A program made the position numbers and the translations under genes. From assembly GCF_023155855.1 (NCBI RefSeq), contig NZ_JAKNUT010000009.1, forward strand, positions 80,053 through 144,052: DNA of 64,000 nucleotides, read 5' to 3'. Source of the stretch: Microbacterium aoyamense. GTDB lineage: Bacteria > Actinomycetota > Actinomycetes > Actinomycetales > Microbacteriaceae. Below are positions 17,581 to 25,993 of this stretch, one piece after another. Below the pieces are notes generated by a model, which ran no database searches, had not been told where the DNA came from, and saw only the letters and a program-made list of their open reading frames with translations. The number at the start of each line of letters is the position of its first letter. The stretch's first letter is position 1.

Positions 17581-18291
17581 ATGGCGAATCAGAAGGCTCC
17601 GGCATCCCGTTCCAAGGCCTCGACCGCTCCGACGCGCAAGCGCCGCGCGCGGGATTCGCTCAGCCGCGAGATCATCGTCGCCGCCGCCGACGCCGTCGTC
17701 CAGCGTGACGGCCTCGACCGCCTGACCTTCCAGGCGATCGGCGAGGAGCTCGACGCGCATCCGACGTCCATCTACCGCCACTTCCGCGACAAGGACGAAC
17801 TCCTGCTCGCTCTGATCGACACCCTCCGAGCACGCAGCTACAGCGGAGCGATGATCGCGACGGATGACTGGATGGCAGACCTCCGCGCACAGGCGCACCT
17901 GATCCACGACCACTACATGCGCTACCCCGAGTTCGCGTTGCAGATGGCGCTTCGGCGCCCGACGGATTTCACCTCGATGGAGTTCTCGATCGGCGCGCTT
18001 CGCCGCGGAGGCTACGGGCCCGAGCAGGCCGCCATGTATGCACGCGCGCTCGGGCAGCTCGTGCGCTCGGCGAGCAGCATCCAAGCGGCCCTCAGCGCGC
18101 AACCCGACGACGTGCGCGACGCAGACGAGCTCACGTGGCAGCTGGATTATCGACGGCTCGGGGCGGACGATCACCCCAACATCGCGTGGGTGGGGCCGAA
18201 TCTCCCCGGCATCCAGGATCCGCGAGCCTGGGAGACCGCGCTGGACCTGCTCCTGGAGAGCATCGAGCGCCACGCGCCCGGCCCCGCCTGA
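17581..18291 (+). CDS. TetR family transcriptional repressor
   Basis: A 236-residue regulator. A basic N-terminal tail is followed by the TetR helix-turn-helix: LTFQAIGEELDAHPTSIYRHFRDKDEL at about residues 50-76, with YRHF at the recognition helix. The remainder is an all-helical ligand-binding domain of the TetR_C-like type. It diverges from the S9 peptidase gene and lies centrally among four copies of a shared 19-base palindrome, so it is the obvious candidate for their binding protein. Inducer unknown, probably a breakdown product of the imported substrate. Confidence 0.9.
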   Translation: MANQKAPASRSKASTAPTRKRRARDSLSREIIVAAADAVVQRDGLDRLTFQAIGEELDAHPTSIYRHFRDKDELLLALIDTLRARSYSGAMIATDDWMADLRAQAHLIHDHYMRYPEFALQMALRRPTDFTSMEFSIGALRRGGYGPEQAAMYARALGQLVRSASSIQAALSAQPDDVRDADELTWQLDYRRLGADDHPNIAWVGPNLPGIQDPRAWETALDLLLESIERHAPGPA

Positions 18292-18292
18292 G

Positions 18293-19363
18293 TCAGGGAT
18301 TCCAGCCGTCGATCATCCCGGCGACGAGTCGCGCGCGCTGCGAGATCGAGGCGAGGGATGCCCACTCGTGCTCGGCGTGCGCACCGTCCCCATCCGGACC
18401 CAGCCCGTCGAGCGTGGGCACGCCGAGCGCCGCCGTGAAGTTGCCGTCCGACGCACCCCCCACGGAGGCCGCGCGGAGTTCCCCATCGCCGAGCGCCGCT
18501 GTCACTTCGCGAGCGAGGGCGAGCAGGGCCGCGGAGGAATGCTCCTCCATCGGCGGGCGATTGATGCCTCCCGACAGGTCGATGCGCGCACGGGAGTCGA
18601 CCGGCACGCGCGCCCGCAGCTCGCGGTCCACACGCTCCAGCTCGTCGACCGACCATCCGCGGACATCGATGCGCAGCGTCGCGTGCTCGGGGATGACGTT
18701 CGTGACCGTCCCCGCGTGCGCGACCGTGGGGCTCACGGTCGTGCCGAGGTCCGCGTCGGCGAGAGTCGTCACGTCGATGATCTGATGCGCGAGCTCGACG
18801 AGCGCATTGACGCCGTTCCACGGCTCGAGGCCCGCGTGCGCAGCGCGGCCGGTGACGTCGAGCGTGTACATGCTTCCGCCGCACCGCGCGATCTTCACGG
18901 CCCCGCCGAGGCTCGGCTCGAGCACGAGGACGGCTTCGGATGCCGACGCCTCGCTCTCGATCAGTCCACGGGACGTGAGCGAACCGACCTCTTCGTCACC
19001 GGTGATCAGCACGCCCACGTCATCGGTGCGACCGGCGAGTGCGAGCGCAGCGGCCATGGCCACGATCCCGCCCTTCATGTCGAAGACTCCGGGGCCGGTG
19101 CACCGGTCGCCGTCGAGAGCGAACGGCAGCCGATCGATCGTGCCCAGCGGCCACACCGTGTCGATGTGTCCGAGCAGCAGCACGCGCGGTCGCGCCGCCC
19201 CCCAGCGCGCGTGCACGACGCCGTCCACCGTGTGCGAGCGCACGGGACCCAGGAGCGGTGCGAGCCACTCGTCGACGAGTTCATACGCGGCGGAGATGCC
19301 GGCCGCGTGGCCGCTCGGCGTCTCGATCGAGACGAGCGCCTCGAGTCGTTCTGTCGCGTTCAT
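18293..19363 (-). CDS. M20 family metallopeptidase (carboxypeptidase G2-like)
   Basis: A 356-residue dizinc amidohydrolase. Metal ligands are in LGHIDTVWP near residue 66, GVFDMKGG (about 93-100), the catalytic GDEEVGS and HAEHEW near the C terminus; a dimerisation domain (RAAHAGLEPWNGVNA) interrupts the catalytic domain as usual. The set resembles glutamate carboxypeptidase/carboxypeptidase G2, which split N-acyl amino acids. ATG at 19363 overlaps the hydrolase gene by four bases, so the two are one operon. No signal peptide. It supports a role of the locus in amide or peptide catabolism. Confidence 0.88.
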   Translation of the reverse strand: MNATERLEALVSIETPSGHAAGISAAYELVDEWLAPLLGPVRSHTVDGVVHARWGAARPRVLLLGHIDTVWPLGTIDRLPFALDGDRCTGPGVFDMKGGIVAMAAALALAGRTDDVGVLITGDEEVGSLTSRGLIESEASASEAVLVLEPSLGGAVKIARCGGSMYTLDVTGRAAHAGLEPWNGVNALVELAHQIIDVTTLADADLGTTVSPTVAHAGTVTNVIPEHATLRIDVRGWSVDELERVDRELRARVPVDSRARIDLSGGINRPPMEEHSSAALLALAREVTAALGDGELRAASVGGASDGNFTAALGVPTLDGLGPDGDGAHAEHEWASLASISQRARLVAGMIDGWNP

Positions 19364-20247
19364 CCGTCGACCCCGATCCGATCGAAGAAGTCATGCAGAT
19401 GAAGGGCGCAGGCTTCCGGCGCCTCTTCCGGCACGTAGTGATCGGACGCGATGCCGGCACCCGACACGTCGCTCGCGTAGTCCGACCACACGCCGAGGAC
19501 GTCGAAGTTGCGGCCGACGTAGCTGTCCGCACCCCACAGCGCGAGGACGGGCATCTCGAGTCGTGCGCCCCCCGCCGCATCGGCGCGGTCGAGGTCGAGA
19601 TCGACGGATGCCGCGGCGCGATAGTCCGCGCACGTCGCCTCGATCACGCCGGCGCGCGTGAAGCACGCCAGGTAGCGGTCGAACACCTCGGGAGTCAGCG
19701 GATCACGCGTGGACCACCGGTGCACGAAGCGGCTCCGCAGCCACCGCTCCGGGTCGGCGCGGATGAGCCCTTCGGGAAGACCTCCGCCCAGCGCAAGGAA
19801 GAACCAGTGGAAGTAGCTCGTGGCCATCACACGGTCGACGTGGTCGAACATGTGCAGGGTCGGCACGACATCGATCACGGCGAGCGCGCGCACCCGCCCG
19901 GGAGCGTCCAGCGCCATGCGGTGGCCCACCCGTGCGCCACGATCGTGACCCGCGACGAAGAACTCGGCGAACCCGAGCCGGCCCATGACGGCGAGCTGAT
20001 CCGCCGCCATCTCACGCTTCGAGTAGCGATCGCCCGACGGCGCATCCGACTGCCCGTAGCCGCGCAGGTCGGTCGCGACGACGGTGTACCGCTCGGCGAG
20101 GACGGGCGCGACGGCGTGCCACATGTCGCGCATCTCGGGATACCCGTGCAGCAGGAGCAGCGGCGGGCCGTCACCCAGAACGGTCGTCGCGATGCGCACA
20201 CCATCGATGCCCTCGACGTACGCGGGCGGCTCTGCCAGCAGTTCCAC
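19360..20247 (-). CDS. alpha/beta hydrolase of the haloacetate dehalogenase/epoxide hydrolase group
   Basis: A 295-residue alpha/beta hydrolase. The nucleophile elbow is GHDRGAR with Asp102 as nucleophile and Arg103 and Arg106 in the positions that hold the carboxylate in fluoroacetate dehalogenase; FHWFF supplies the His-Trp halide pocket pair and ADYRA the Tyr. The acid is likely in VIDVVPT and the base in SDHYVPEEAPE. These agree with the known dehalogenase residues, though related epoxide hydrolases share some. An upstream TTG (20271) lies inside operator copy C, so GTG 20247 is preferred. Operon partner of the M20 peptidase. Confidence 0.78.
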   Translation of the reverse strand: MELLAEPPAYVEGIDGVRIATTVLGDGPPLLLLHGYPEMRDMWHAVAPVLAERYTVVATDLRGYGQSDAPSGDRYSKREMAADQLAVMGRLGFAEFFVAGHDRGARVGHRMALDAPGRVRALAVIDVVPTLHMFDHVDRVMATSYFHWFFLALGGGLPEGLIRADPERWLRSRFVHRWSTRDPLTPEVFDRYLACFTRAGVIEATCADYRAAASVDLDLDRADAAGGARLEMPVLALWGADSYVGRNFDVLGVWSDYASDVSGAGIASDHYVPEEAPEACALHLHDFFDRIGVDG

Positions 20248-20264
20248 GGCGATGATCTCGCTCT

Positions 20265-20312
20265 CAGTCAATGTCGTTGACTATTAGATTGCCTACGACC
20301 CGCTCGTGTCAA
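20265..20312 (-). promoter_or_regulatory. hydrolase/M20 promoter with TetR operator copy C
   Basis: On the minus strand TTGACA (20307-20312), an 18-base spacer and TCTAAT (20283-20288) form a strong promoter. CAGTCAA-TGTCG-TTGACTA at 20265-20283 overlaps the -10 edge and the expected start of transcription; it matches the 7-5-7 palindrome at six of seven arm positions. This placement is classical for repression. Confidence 0.65.
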
Positions 20313-20408
20313 TCCGCAGACCCGGCTGGCACCTCTCGCAGCCCGGTCCCGTTGCGTTCTGTGACGCCTTTCTGGACGCACTCCGGCATCCCGTCCAGCA
20401 TTGCTCGC

Positions 20409-21791
20409 ATGCCTCGACAGATCCGCTTCAACGCCTTCGACATGAACTGCGTCGCCCACCAGTCCTCAGGCCTGTGGCGGCACCCCGACGACCGCTCGCG
20501 TGACTACAACACGATCGAGTACTGGACCTCCCTCGCTCAGCTGCTCGAGAAGGGCCGGTTCGACGGGATCTTCATCGCCGATGTGCTGGGCACATACGAC
20601 GTGTACGGCGGCAACGACGAAGCGGCGATCCGCCACGGCGCGCAGGTGCCCGTGAACGACCCCGTGCTCCTCGTCTCGGCGATGGCGGCCGTGACCGAGC
20701 ACCTCGGATTCGGGGTCACGGCGGGTACCGCATACGAGCACCCCTACCCCTTCGCGCGACGCATGACGACGCTCGACCACCTCACGCGCGGCCGCGTCGG
20801 CTGGAACGTCGTGACGGGCTATCTGCCGAGCGCGGCACGCAACCTCGGCAACGAGGACCAGCTCGAGCACGACGACCGCTACGACCACGCGGACGAGTAC
20901 CTCGAGGTGCTCTACAAGCTGTGGGAGGGCTCGTGGGAGGATGACGCGGTCGTCTTCGATCGTGAGACCGGCGTCTTCACCGACCCGACGAAGGTGCACC
21001 ACATCGGCCACCAGGGCAAGCATTTCACGGTGCCCGGCATCCACATCTCCGAGCCGTCGCCCCAGCGCACGCCCGTCATCTACCAGGCGGGCGCGTCACC
21101 GCGCGGCGTCGCCTTCGCCGCCGGCAACGCCGAGGCGATCTTCGTCGCAGCGCCGACGCGAGAGGTGCTGAAGGCGACGGTCGGCCGCATCCGCGATGCC
21201 CTCGAAGCCGCCGGACGCGACCGCTACTCCGCCCGCATCTACACGCTGCTCACGATCGTCACCGACGCGACGCCCGAGGCCGCACAGGCGAAGTACGCGG
21301 ACTACCGCCGCTACGCGAGCGACGAGGGTGCGCTCGTGTTCATGTCGGGCTGGATGGGCATCGACCTGTCGCAGTACGACCTCGACGAGCCCGTGGGCAA
21401 CGTGCCGTCGAACGCGATCCGCTCCGTGATCGCGAACTACGAGGAGTCCGCTGCGAACGGCGAGACCTTCACCGTGCGCGACATCGCCGAGGGCGGCGCG
21501 ATCGGCGGACTCGGTCCCACGATCGTCGGCTCCGGCGAGGAGATCGCGGATCTGCTGCAGGACTGGGTCGAGTACACCGATGTCGACGGCTTCAACCTCG
21601 CGTACGCCATCACGCCCGGCACGTTCGAGGACATCGTCGAGCACGTGGTCCCGGTTCTGCAGGCGCGCGGGGTGTACCCGACCGAGTACGCCGACGGCAC
21701 ACTGCGCGAGAAGCTGCACGGGCGCGGTGACCGCCTGCCCGAGGAGCACCGCGGGGCGGGATTCCGGGTGGGAGCGCGCGCCGCCGTCTAG
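20409..21791 (+). CDS. NtaA/SnaA/DszA-type flavin-dependent monooxygenase (LLM class)
   Basis: A 460-residue bacterial-luciferase-like protein. The opening IRFNAFDMNCVAHQSSGLWRH, FDGIFIADVLGTYDVYGG, the RGRVGWNVVTGY motif around residue 138 and VIYQAGASPRGVAFAA are diagnostic of the nitrilotriacetate/dibenzothiophene-sulfone monooxygenase family, which uses reduced FMN supplied by a separate reductase. Substrate unknown. The ATG at 20409 gives the family N terminus but has a weak ribosome site. It diverges from the hydrolase gene across operator copy C and may share that control. Convergent 4-base overlap with the amidohydrolase. Confidence 0.88.
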   Translation: MPRQIRFNAFDMNCVAHQSSGLWRHPDDRSRDYNTIEYWTSLAQLLEKGRFDGIFIADVLGTYDVYGGNDEAAIRHGAQVPVNDPVLLVSAMAAVTEHLGFGVTAGTAYEHPYPFARRMTTLDHLTRGRVGWNVVTGYLPSAARNLGNEDQLEHDDRYDHADEYLEVLYKLWEGSWEDDAVVFDRETGVFTDPTKVHHIGHQGKHFTVPGIHISEPSPQRTPVIYQAGASPRGVAFAAGNAEAIFVAAPTREVLKATVGRIRDALEAAGRDRYSARIYTLLTIVTDATPEAAQAKYADYRRYASDEGALVFMSGWMGIDLSQYDLDEPVGNVPSNAIRSVIANYEESAANGETFTVRDIAEGGAIGGLGPTIVGSGEEIADLLQDWVEYTDVDGFNLAYAITPGTFEDIVEHVVPVLQARGVYPTEYADGTLREKLHGRGDRLPEEHRGAGFRVGARAAV

Positions 21792-23407
21792 TGCGAATCG
21801 GCCCGGTACCGCGTGCGGCCGGCCACGATCGTCTCGACCACCCGCGTACTCAGCAAGGCCGCGTCGCCGTCGCGGAACGGATCCGCGTCGAGTACGACGA
21901 CGTCGGCGGCGAAGCCGGGCGCGATGCGTCCTCGCCACGCACCGTCGCCCATCGAGGCTGCGGCATCCCGCGTCGCATGCCCGATCGCGCGCTCCAGCGG
22001 CAGAGCGTACTGCGGCTGGAGAGCACCGACCGAGGGATCGAGGGCAGACGCCCGCGTCGCCGCGACGTACATGTTCGCGAGCGCTTCGTACGGCGCGGTC
22101 GGGGCATCCGTCGAGAACGCCAGCAACGTGCCCGCGTCTTCGTATTCCGGCCACGGGAAGGCACGCTCGACGCGCTCGTCGCCCAGCATCTCGGCCCAGT
22201 TCGCGAAGATGGCCGGGTCGGAGTGCACGGGCTGCATCGACGCCGTGACCTCGAGCCGCGCCATGCGCTCGGCGGTGCCGGGCGCCGCGTATTCGAGGTG
22301 CTCGATGCGGTGGCGGCGCGCGCGGTCGCCGTTGATCACCGTCGCCTGCTCGATCGCGTCGAGGGCGAGGTCGATCGCCCGGTCACCGATCGCGTGCAGG
22401 GCGACCTGGAGTCCGGCCGCGTCGGCGGCGGCCACGACCGGCACGAGTCGCTCCAGCGACCAGATCGGCTCGGCGTTGGATCCGTCGGAGTAGGGATGCC
22501 GCATCGCGGCCGTGCAGGCGTCGATGACGCCGTCGAGCACGAGCTTGATCCCGACGACGCGCAGCCACGGCGTCGACGGCTGCGCGGCGAGCTCGATGGC
22601 CCGCTGCACCTGCGCGACGTTCGCGGCGTCGTCGGACTCATTGCCGACGAACCAGTGCGCCGCGACGCGGAGGGGAAGCTCGCCGCCGCGCGCGTCCAGC
22701 GCCCGCTGCATCGCGGCGAGACCCCACTCGTCGAGCATCATGTCCACGGCACCGGTCACGCCCGCAGCCAGGTATGCGTCGATCGCCCGCGCCAGATCGC
22801 GGTCGCGATCGGCATCCGTCGTCGTCTCCTCGCGATGGGTCCACACGTGCTTCGTCGCCGCCGTCTCGAGCAGGAGCCCCGTCGGCTCGCCCTCGGCATC
22901 GCGCACGATCTCGCCGCCGTGCGGGTCGGGCGTCTCGCGCGTGACCCCGATCGCGGCCAGCGCGGCGGAGTTGAGCCAGCACGAGTGGTAGTCGTTGGCG
23001 TCGAGGAAGACGGGGATGTCGGAGACGACGGCGTCGATCATGGCGGCCGTGGGCCGACCGCCAGGGATCGCGTCGAACAGCCAACCCCTGCCGACGAGAG
23101 CGGTCGCCTCGGGCGCCGCCGCGCGTGCGGCGCGGAGTGCGTCCTGGATCTCGTCGAGCGACTTGGCGAACGTGAGCGGGATCTGACCGAGCGAGGCGCC
23201 CATCATCAGGAGGTGCGTGTGCGCGTCGACGAACCCGGGCAGCACGAGCCGGCCCTCGAGGTCGACGGTGCGCTCGGCCGGCGGGGCATCCGCCTCGCCT
23301 CCGACCCAGTCGATCGTCTCACCGTCGACCGTGAACGCCGACGCCCAGGAGTCGTTCGAGTCGGGGGCCGCGGTGAAGACGCGGGCGTTGCGGTAGAGGA
23401 CGGTCAT
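21788..23407 (-). CDS. YtcJ-like amidohydrolase
   Basis: A 539-residue metal-dependent hydrolase of the amidohydrolase superfamily. Seen are LYRNARVFTA at the N terminus, the metal motif GFVDAHTHLLMMG around residue 66, LHAIGDRAID near 315, RIEHLEY near 340 and the conserved acidic FSTDAPTAPYEALANMY near 440. The YtcJ/AepA-like group hydrolyses amides, ureas or cyclic imides; no signal peptide. ATG 23407 overlaps the permease stop by four bases, so uptake and hydrolysis are coupled. Confidence 0.85.
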   Translation of the reverse strand: MTVLYRNARVFTAAPDSNDSWASAFTVDGETIDWVGGEADAPPAERTVDLEGRLVLPGFVDAHTHLLMMGASLGQIPLTFAKSLDEIQDALRAARAAAPEATALVGRGWLFDAIPGGRPTAAMIDAVVSDIPVFLDANDYHSCWLNSAALAAIGVTRETPDPHGGEIVRDAEGEPTGLLLETAATKHVWTHREETTTDADRDRDLARAIDAYLAAGVTGAVDMMLDEWGLAAMQRALDARGGELPLRVAAHWFVGNESDDAANVAQVQRAIELAAQPSTPWLRVVGIKLVLDGVIDACTAAMRHPYSDGSNAEPIWSLERLVPVVAAADAAGLQVALHAIGDRAIDLALDAIEQATVINGDRARRHRIEHLEYAAPGTAERMARLEVTASMQPVHSDPAIFANWAEMLGDERVERAFPWPEYEDAGTLLAFSTDAPTAPYEALANMYVAATRASALDPSVGALQPQYALPLERAIGHATRDAAASMGDGAWRGRIAPGFAADVVVLDADPFRDGDAALLSTRVVETIVAGRTRYRADSH

Positions 23408-24831
23408 CGGAGCGACTCCTTGCCGAGCGACGTGCTCATCAGCCCCCAGTACAGCAGGGCTGCGACGGCCATGCCGACGGGCACGGACAGATCGATGTAG
23501 CCGGTCGCCTGGGCGATCGGTCCCGCCCACACGTCGGTCGAGAGGCAGAGCGCGGTGAGCAGCCCGCCGACCAGGAGCGCCGTGAGGCCGGGGATCGACC
23601 ATCCGCCGGTGTACCAGAACGGCCCCGCGCGGCGCACGTCGAAGAGGGCGAGGCCGTCGTAGGCGAACCGACGGCGCAGCACGTCGACGACGTAGATCGC
23701 CATCGCGGGGGCCGAGACCACCACGAGGAACTGCATCATGAGGTTCACGGCATCCAGGAACGACGACGACAGCACGAGGTAGATCGTGAGCGCCGTGCCG
23801 ACGATGCCCACGATGATGGTGGCGGGGATGCGACGCAGACGCAGACCGACGGCTTGCAGCGACATGCTCGACGTGTAGGCGGTCATCGCGTTGAGCGCGA
23901 TGGTGTTGAGGACCACGCCGATGACGAGGATCGGACCGAGCCAGATCGGCAGCATGTCGAACAGCGCCGCGTCGATGCCGACGTCGAATCCGTCGGCGCC
24001 GATCGCCGTCGCGAGGAGCGCGCCGACCGACGTGAAGACGAACGTCGGGATCGCGCCGCCGAGGCCCGTCGCGGCGATGATGTGCGACGGCTTCGTCGAG
24101 CGGGGCAGGTAGCGGGCGATGTCGGGGCTGTTGATGTACGAGAGCGGCCCCGACGCGAGGATCGTGAAGCCGATCGAGATCGACGACCACAGCGCGACTC
24201 CCGAGAGCGGCGTCGGCGAGGCGTACTGCCAGTTGACCGCGGGCAGGATGAAGGCCGTCACGAGCATGAAGATGACGGCGAGCGCGAGCGCGATGATCGG
24301 GTACACCCGCAGGATCAGCCCGTGCCCGAAGATCGCGACGTAGATCGTGATGAACGAGACGACGAGTGTGACCCCGACGGGCACCCAGATCGGATCGTCG
24401 ATCCCGATCCGCCGCAGCAGGTCGGCCCCCATGAACGACGAAGCGAGCCACGTCAGCGACAGGAACACCGCGCCGATGAACCAGCCGACGAAGGCGACGA
24501 AGATGCGGTTGCCGAAGAGTCCGTACATCGCGCGGGTCACGACGGATCCCGACGTGCCCGCCGCCGGCCCGCTCACCGCGATGACGCCGGGGAGGACCCA
24601 CAGCAGGCACGCGGCGGCGATCACCAGGAACGCCTGCCACAGCTCGAGACCGAGCAGGATGAGCGTCGCCCCGATCGTGAAGTTCAGGATGCTGAAGTTC
24701 GGCGCGGCCCAGATGAAGAAGAGATCCCGTGCGCGGCCGTGGCGCTCGGAGTCGGGGACGAGCTCGATCCCCCTCGTCTCGGGCTGCGAAGCGGTATCCG
24801 CGTACTCAGCGGTGGTGTGCGAACGCGACAT
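23404..24831 (-). CDS. NCS1 family permease (cytosine/purine/hydantoin type)
   Basis: A 475-residue inner-membrane symporter with about 12 hydrophobic segments. FFIWAAPNFSILNFTIGATL near residue 40, GPAAGTSGSVVTRAMYGLFG near 100 and SPDIARYLP near 240 are NCS1 features. NCS1 carriers import nucleobases, hydantoins or allantoin, a good match with the downstream amidohydrolase. ATG 24831 is preceded by AAAGGG; a TTG 36 bases upstream lies in the operator region and is not preferred. Confidence 0.88.
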   Translation of the reverse strand: MSRSHTTAEYADTASQPETRGIELVPDSERHGRARDLFFIWAAPNFSILNFTIGATLILLGLELWQAFLVIAAACLLWVLPGVIAVSGPAAGTSGSVVTRAMYGLFGNRIFVAFVGWFIGAVFLSLTWLASSFMGADLLRRIGIDDPIWVPVGVTLVVSFITIYVAIFGHGLILRVYPIIALALAVIFMLVTAFILPAVNWQYASPTPLSGVALWSSISIGFTILASGPLSYINSPDIARYLPRSTKPSHIIAATGLGGAIPTFVFTSVGALLATAIGADGFDVGIDAALFDMLPIWLGPILVIGVVLNTIALNAMTAYTSSMSLQAVGLRLRRIPATIIVGIVGTALTIYLVLSSSFLDAVNLMMQFLVVVSAPAMAIYVVDVLRRRFAYDGLALFDVRRAGPFWYTGGWSIPGLTALLVGGLLTALCLSTDVWAGPIAQATGYIDLSVPVGMAVAALLYWGLMSTSLGKESLR

Positions 24832-24850
24832 GCGCACCCTTTCGAGCGTT

Positions 24851-24891
24851 ATTGGTCGAATGCCCAATGGACTATTGGTCAGTTAGTCAAT
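24851..24891. promoter_or_regulatory. two tandem operator-like palindromes between NCS1 permease and TetR
   Basis: ATTGGTC-GAAT-GCCCAAT (24851-24868) and ATTGGTC-AGTT-AGTCAAT (24874-24891) share the left arm exactly and start 23 bases apart. The second also contains the wider perfect pair CTATTG/CAATAG. They fill the short divergent promoter region and are likely binding sites of the adjacent TetR protein. Confidence 0.55.
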
Positions 24892-24903
24892 AGCATCGAG
24901 GGC

Positions 24904-25536
24904 ATGACGTCAAGCACTTCTTCGACGAGATCGCGGAAGCGACCCGAAGAGCGACGTCAGGAGATCGTGGATGCGGCGGCAGCGATCGCGCTCGAAGAGG
25001 GCATGGAGCGCATCACGCTGCGCGCCGTCGCGCAGCGTCTCGGCGTCAGGCCGGGCTTGATCACGCACTATTTTCCGGCGGCGGAAGACCTCGTCGTCGA
25101 GGCGTTCACGCGTGCCGCGCTGACCGAACGCGAGCGGTTCTTCCCGATGGACGGAGGAACCCCGCTGCAGCGGCTCGCGCACTTCGTCGACCACATCCAG
25201 CGCGGCCTGTCGTCATCGCTCGCGCGCCTGTGGCTCAACGCGCAGCATCTGTCCCGCTTCAGCCCTTCGGTCGCGGCCGCTGTGGAGGAGCAGGACGCCC
25301 TCGACCGCTCTCGCCTCACCGAACTCATCCGCGAAGGGATCGCGGTGGGCGAGTTCGCCGACATCGACGCCGAGGCCGCCGGCATCCGGATCTTCCTGGC
25401 GGTCGACGGCCGCGGGGCGTACGTCAACCGCACGGCGGACCTCTCGCATCCCGCGTACCGCGACTTCGTCGCAGACGTCACGGAATGCATGCTGGGCCTC
25501 GCGCCCGGCACGCTGGAGCGCCAGATCCAGGCCTGA
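24904..25536 (+). CDS. TetR family transcriptional regulator
   Basis: A 210-residue regulator. After a Ser/Thr/Arg-rich tail comes the helix-turn-helix (ITLRAVAQRLGVRPGLITHYF, roughly residues 37-57, recognition helix ending in THYF) and an all-helical effector domain. It resembles BetI/PsrA-like regulators. It diverges from the NCS1 permease/amidohydrolase operon with only 72 bases between start codons, occupied by two palindromes; control of that operon and of itself is likely. GAGG just upstream of ATG is close, so a nearly leaderless message is possible. Confidence 0.88.
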   Translation: MTSSTSSTRSRKRPEERRQEIVDAAAAIALEEGMERITLRAVAQRLGVRPGLITHYFPAAEDLVVEAFTRAALTERERFFPMDGGTPLQRLAHFVDHIQRGLSSSLARLWLNAQHLSRFSPSVAAAVEEQDALDRSRLTELIREGIAVGEFADIDAEAAGIRIFLAVDGRGAYVNRTADLSHPAYRDFVADVTECMLGLAPGTLERQIQA

Positions 25537-25554
25537 GCCAGCCCCGGACAGAGA

Positions 25555-25592
25555 GAACGGTCCCGGCCGTGGGGAGTGGACCGGGACCGTTC
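25555..25592 (+). terminator. strong hairpin after the TetR gene
   Basis: GAACGGTCCCGG (25555-25566) and CCGGGACCGTTC (25581-25592) form a perfect 12-pair stem with a 14-base loop, 18 bases after the stop codon. No T run follows, which is common in actinobacterial terminators. Confidence 0.65.
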
Positions 25593-25693
25593 AGGAGTGG
25601 GGAGGAGCGGGCACCCGAATGCCGCACCTCGACCCTGAGCTCTCATTCCCTTGCCCCTTCAGGCTATGCGGGACCGCCCCCGGCTTCGGAGGG

Positions 25694-25729
25694 TTGACAG
25701 CCAGCGACCTCGTTGCTATCGCCTGTCAA
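25694..25729 (+). promoter_or_regulatory. promoter with flanking inverted repeat
   Basis: TTGACA (25694-25699), 17 bases, TATCGC (25717-25722) make a good promoter for the small gene at 25789. The arms TTGACAG (25694-25700) and CTGTCAA (25723-25729) are perfect inverted repeats bracketing the promoter, which suggests repression. Confidence 0.5.
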
Positions 25730-25788
25730 GGCAGCGACAAAGAGGACCTGCAACCCGCACGCTGGGAGAAGACGATGGGAGCAGACGG

Positions 25789-25932
25789 ATGACGAAGAAC
25801 GATCCACCCGCCTTCGAAAGCGACGACGATGCAGGGTACGAAGGTCCGGATGTCGAACGCTCGGTCGAGGACGAGCCGTTCATCGACCCCCCGGAAACAG
25901 CGATCTCGACGACAGCGCGGACTCGTACGTGA
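25789..25932 (+). CDS. 47-residue acidic hypothetical protein
   Basis: A short frame with ATG at 25789, GGAG eight bases upstream and a credible promoter 70 bases upstream. The product is hydrophilic and strongly acidic (ESDDDAG, VEDEPFID) with a Thr-rich tail; no signal or membrane segment. No family recognised. Promoter, RBS and biased composition together support expression. Confidence 0.5.
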   Translation: MTKNDPPAFESDDDAGYEGPDVERSVEDEPFIDPPETAISTTARTRT

Positions 25933-25993
25933 GTCCGGCACGCGACGGGTCTCCTTCGCCGTAGGGAGACAGGCCTACTTCCCGGCCGACTCG

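Noticed and set aside
20248..20271. TTG at 20271 as start of the dehalogenase-like hydrolase
   Set aside because: It lies inside the TetR operator and a few bases from the predicted transcript start; GTG 20247 gives the family-like N terminus. A leaderless TTG start is not fully excluded.
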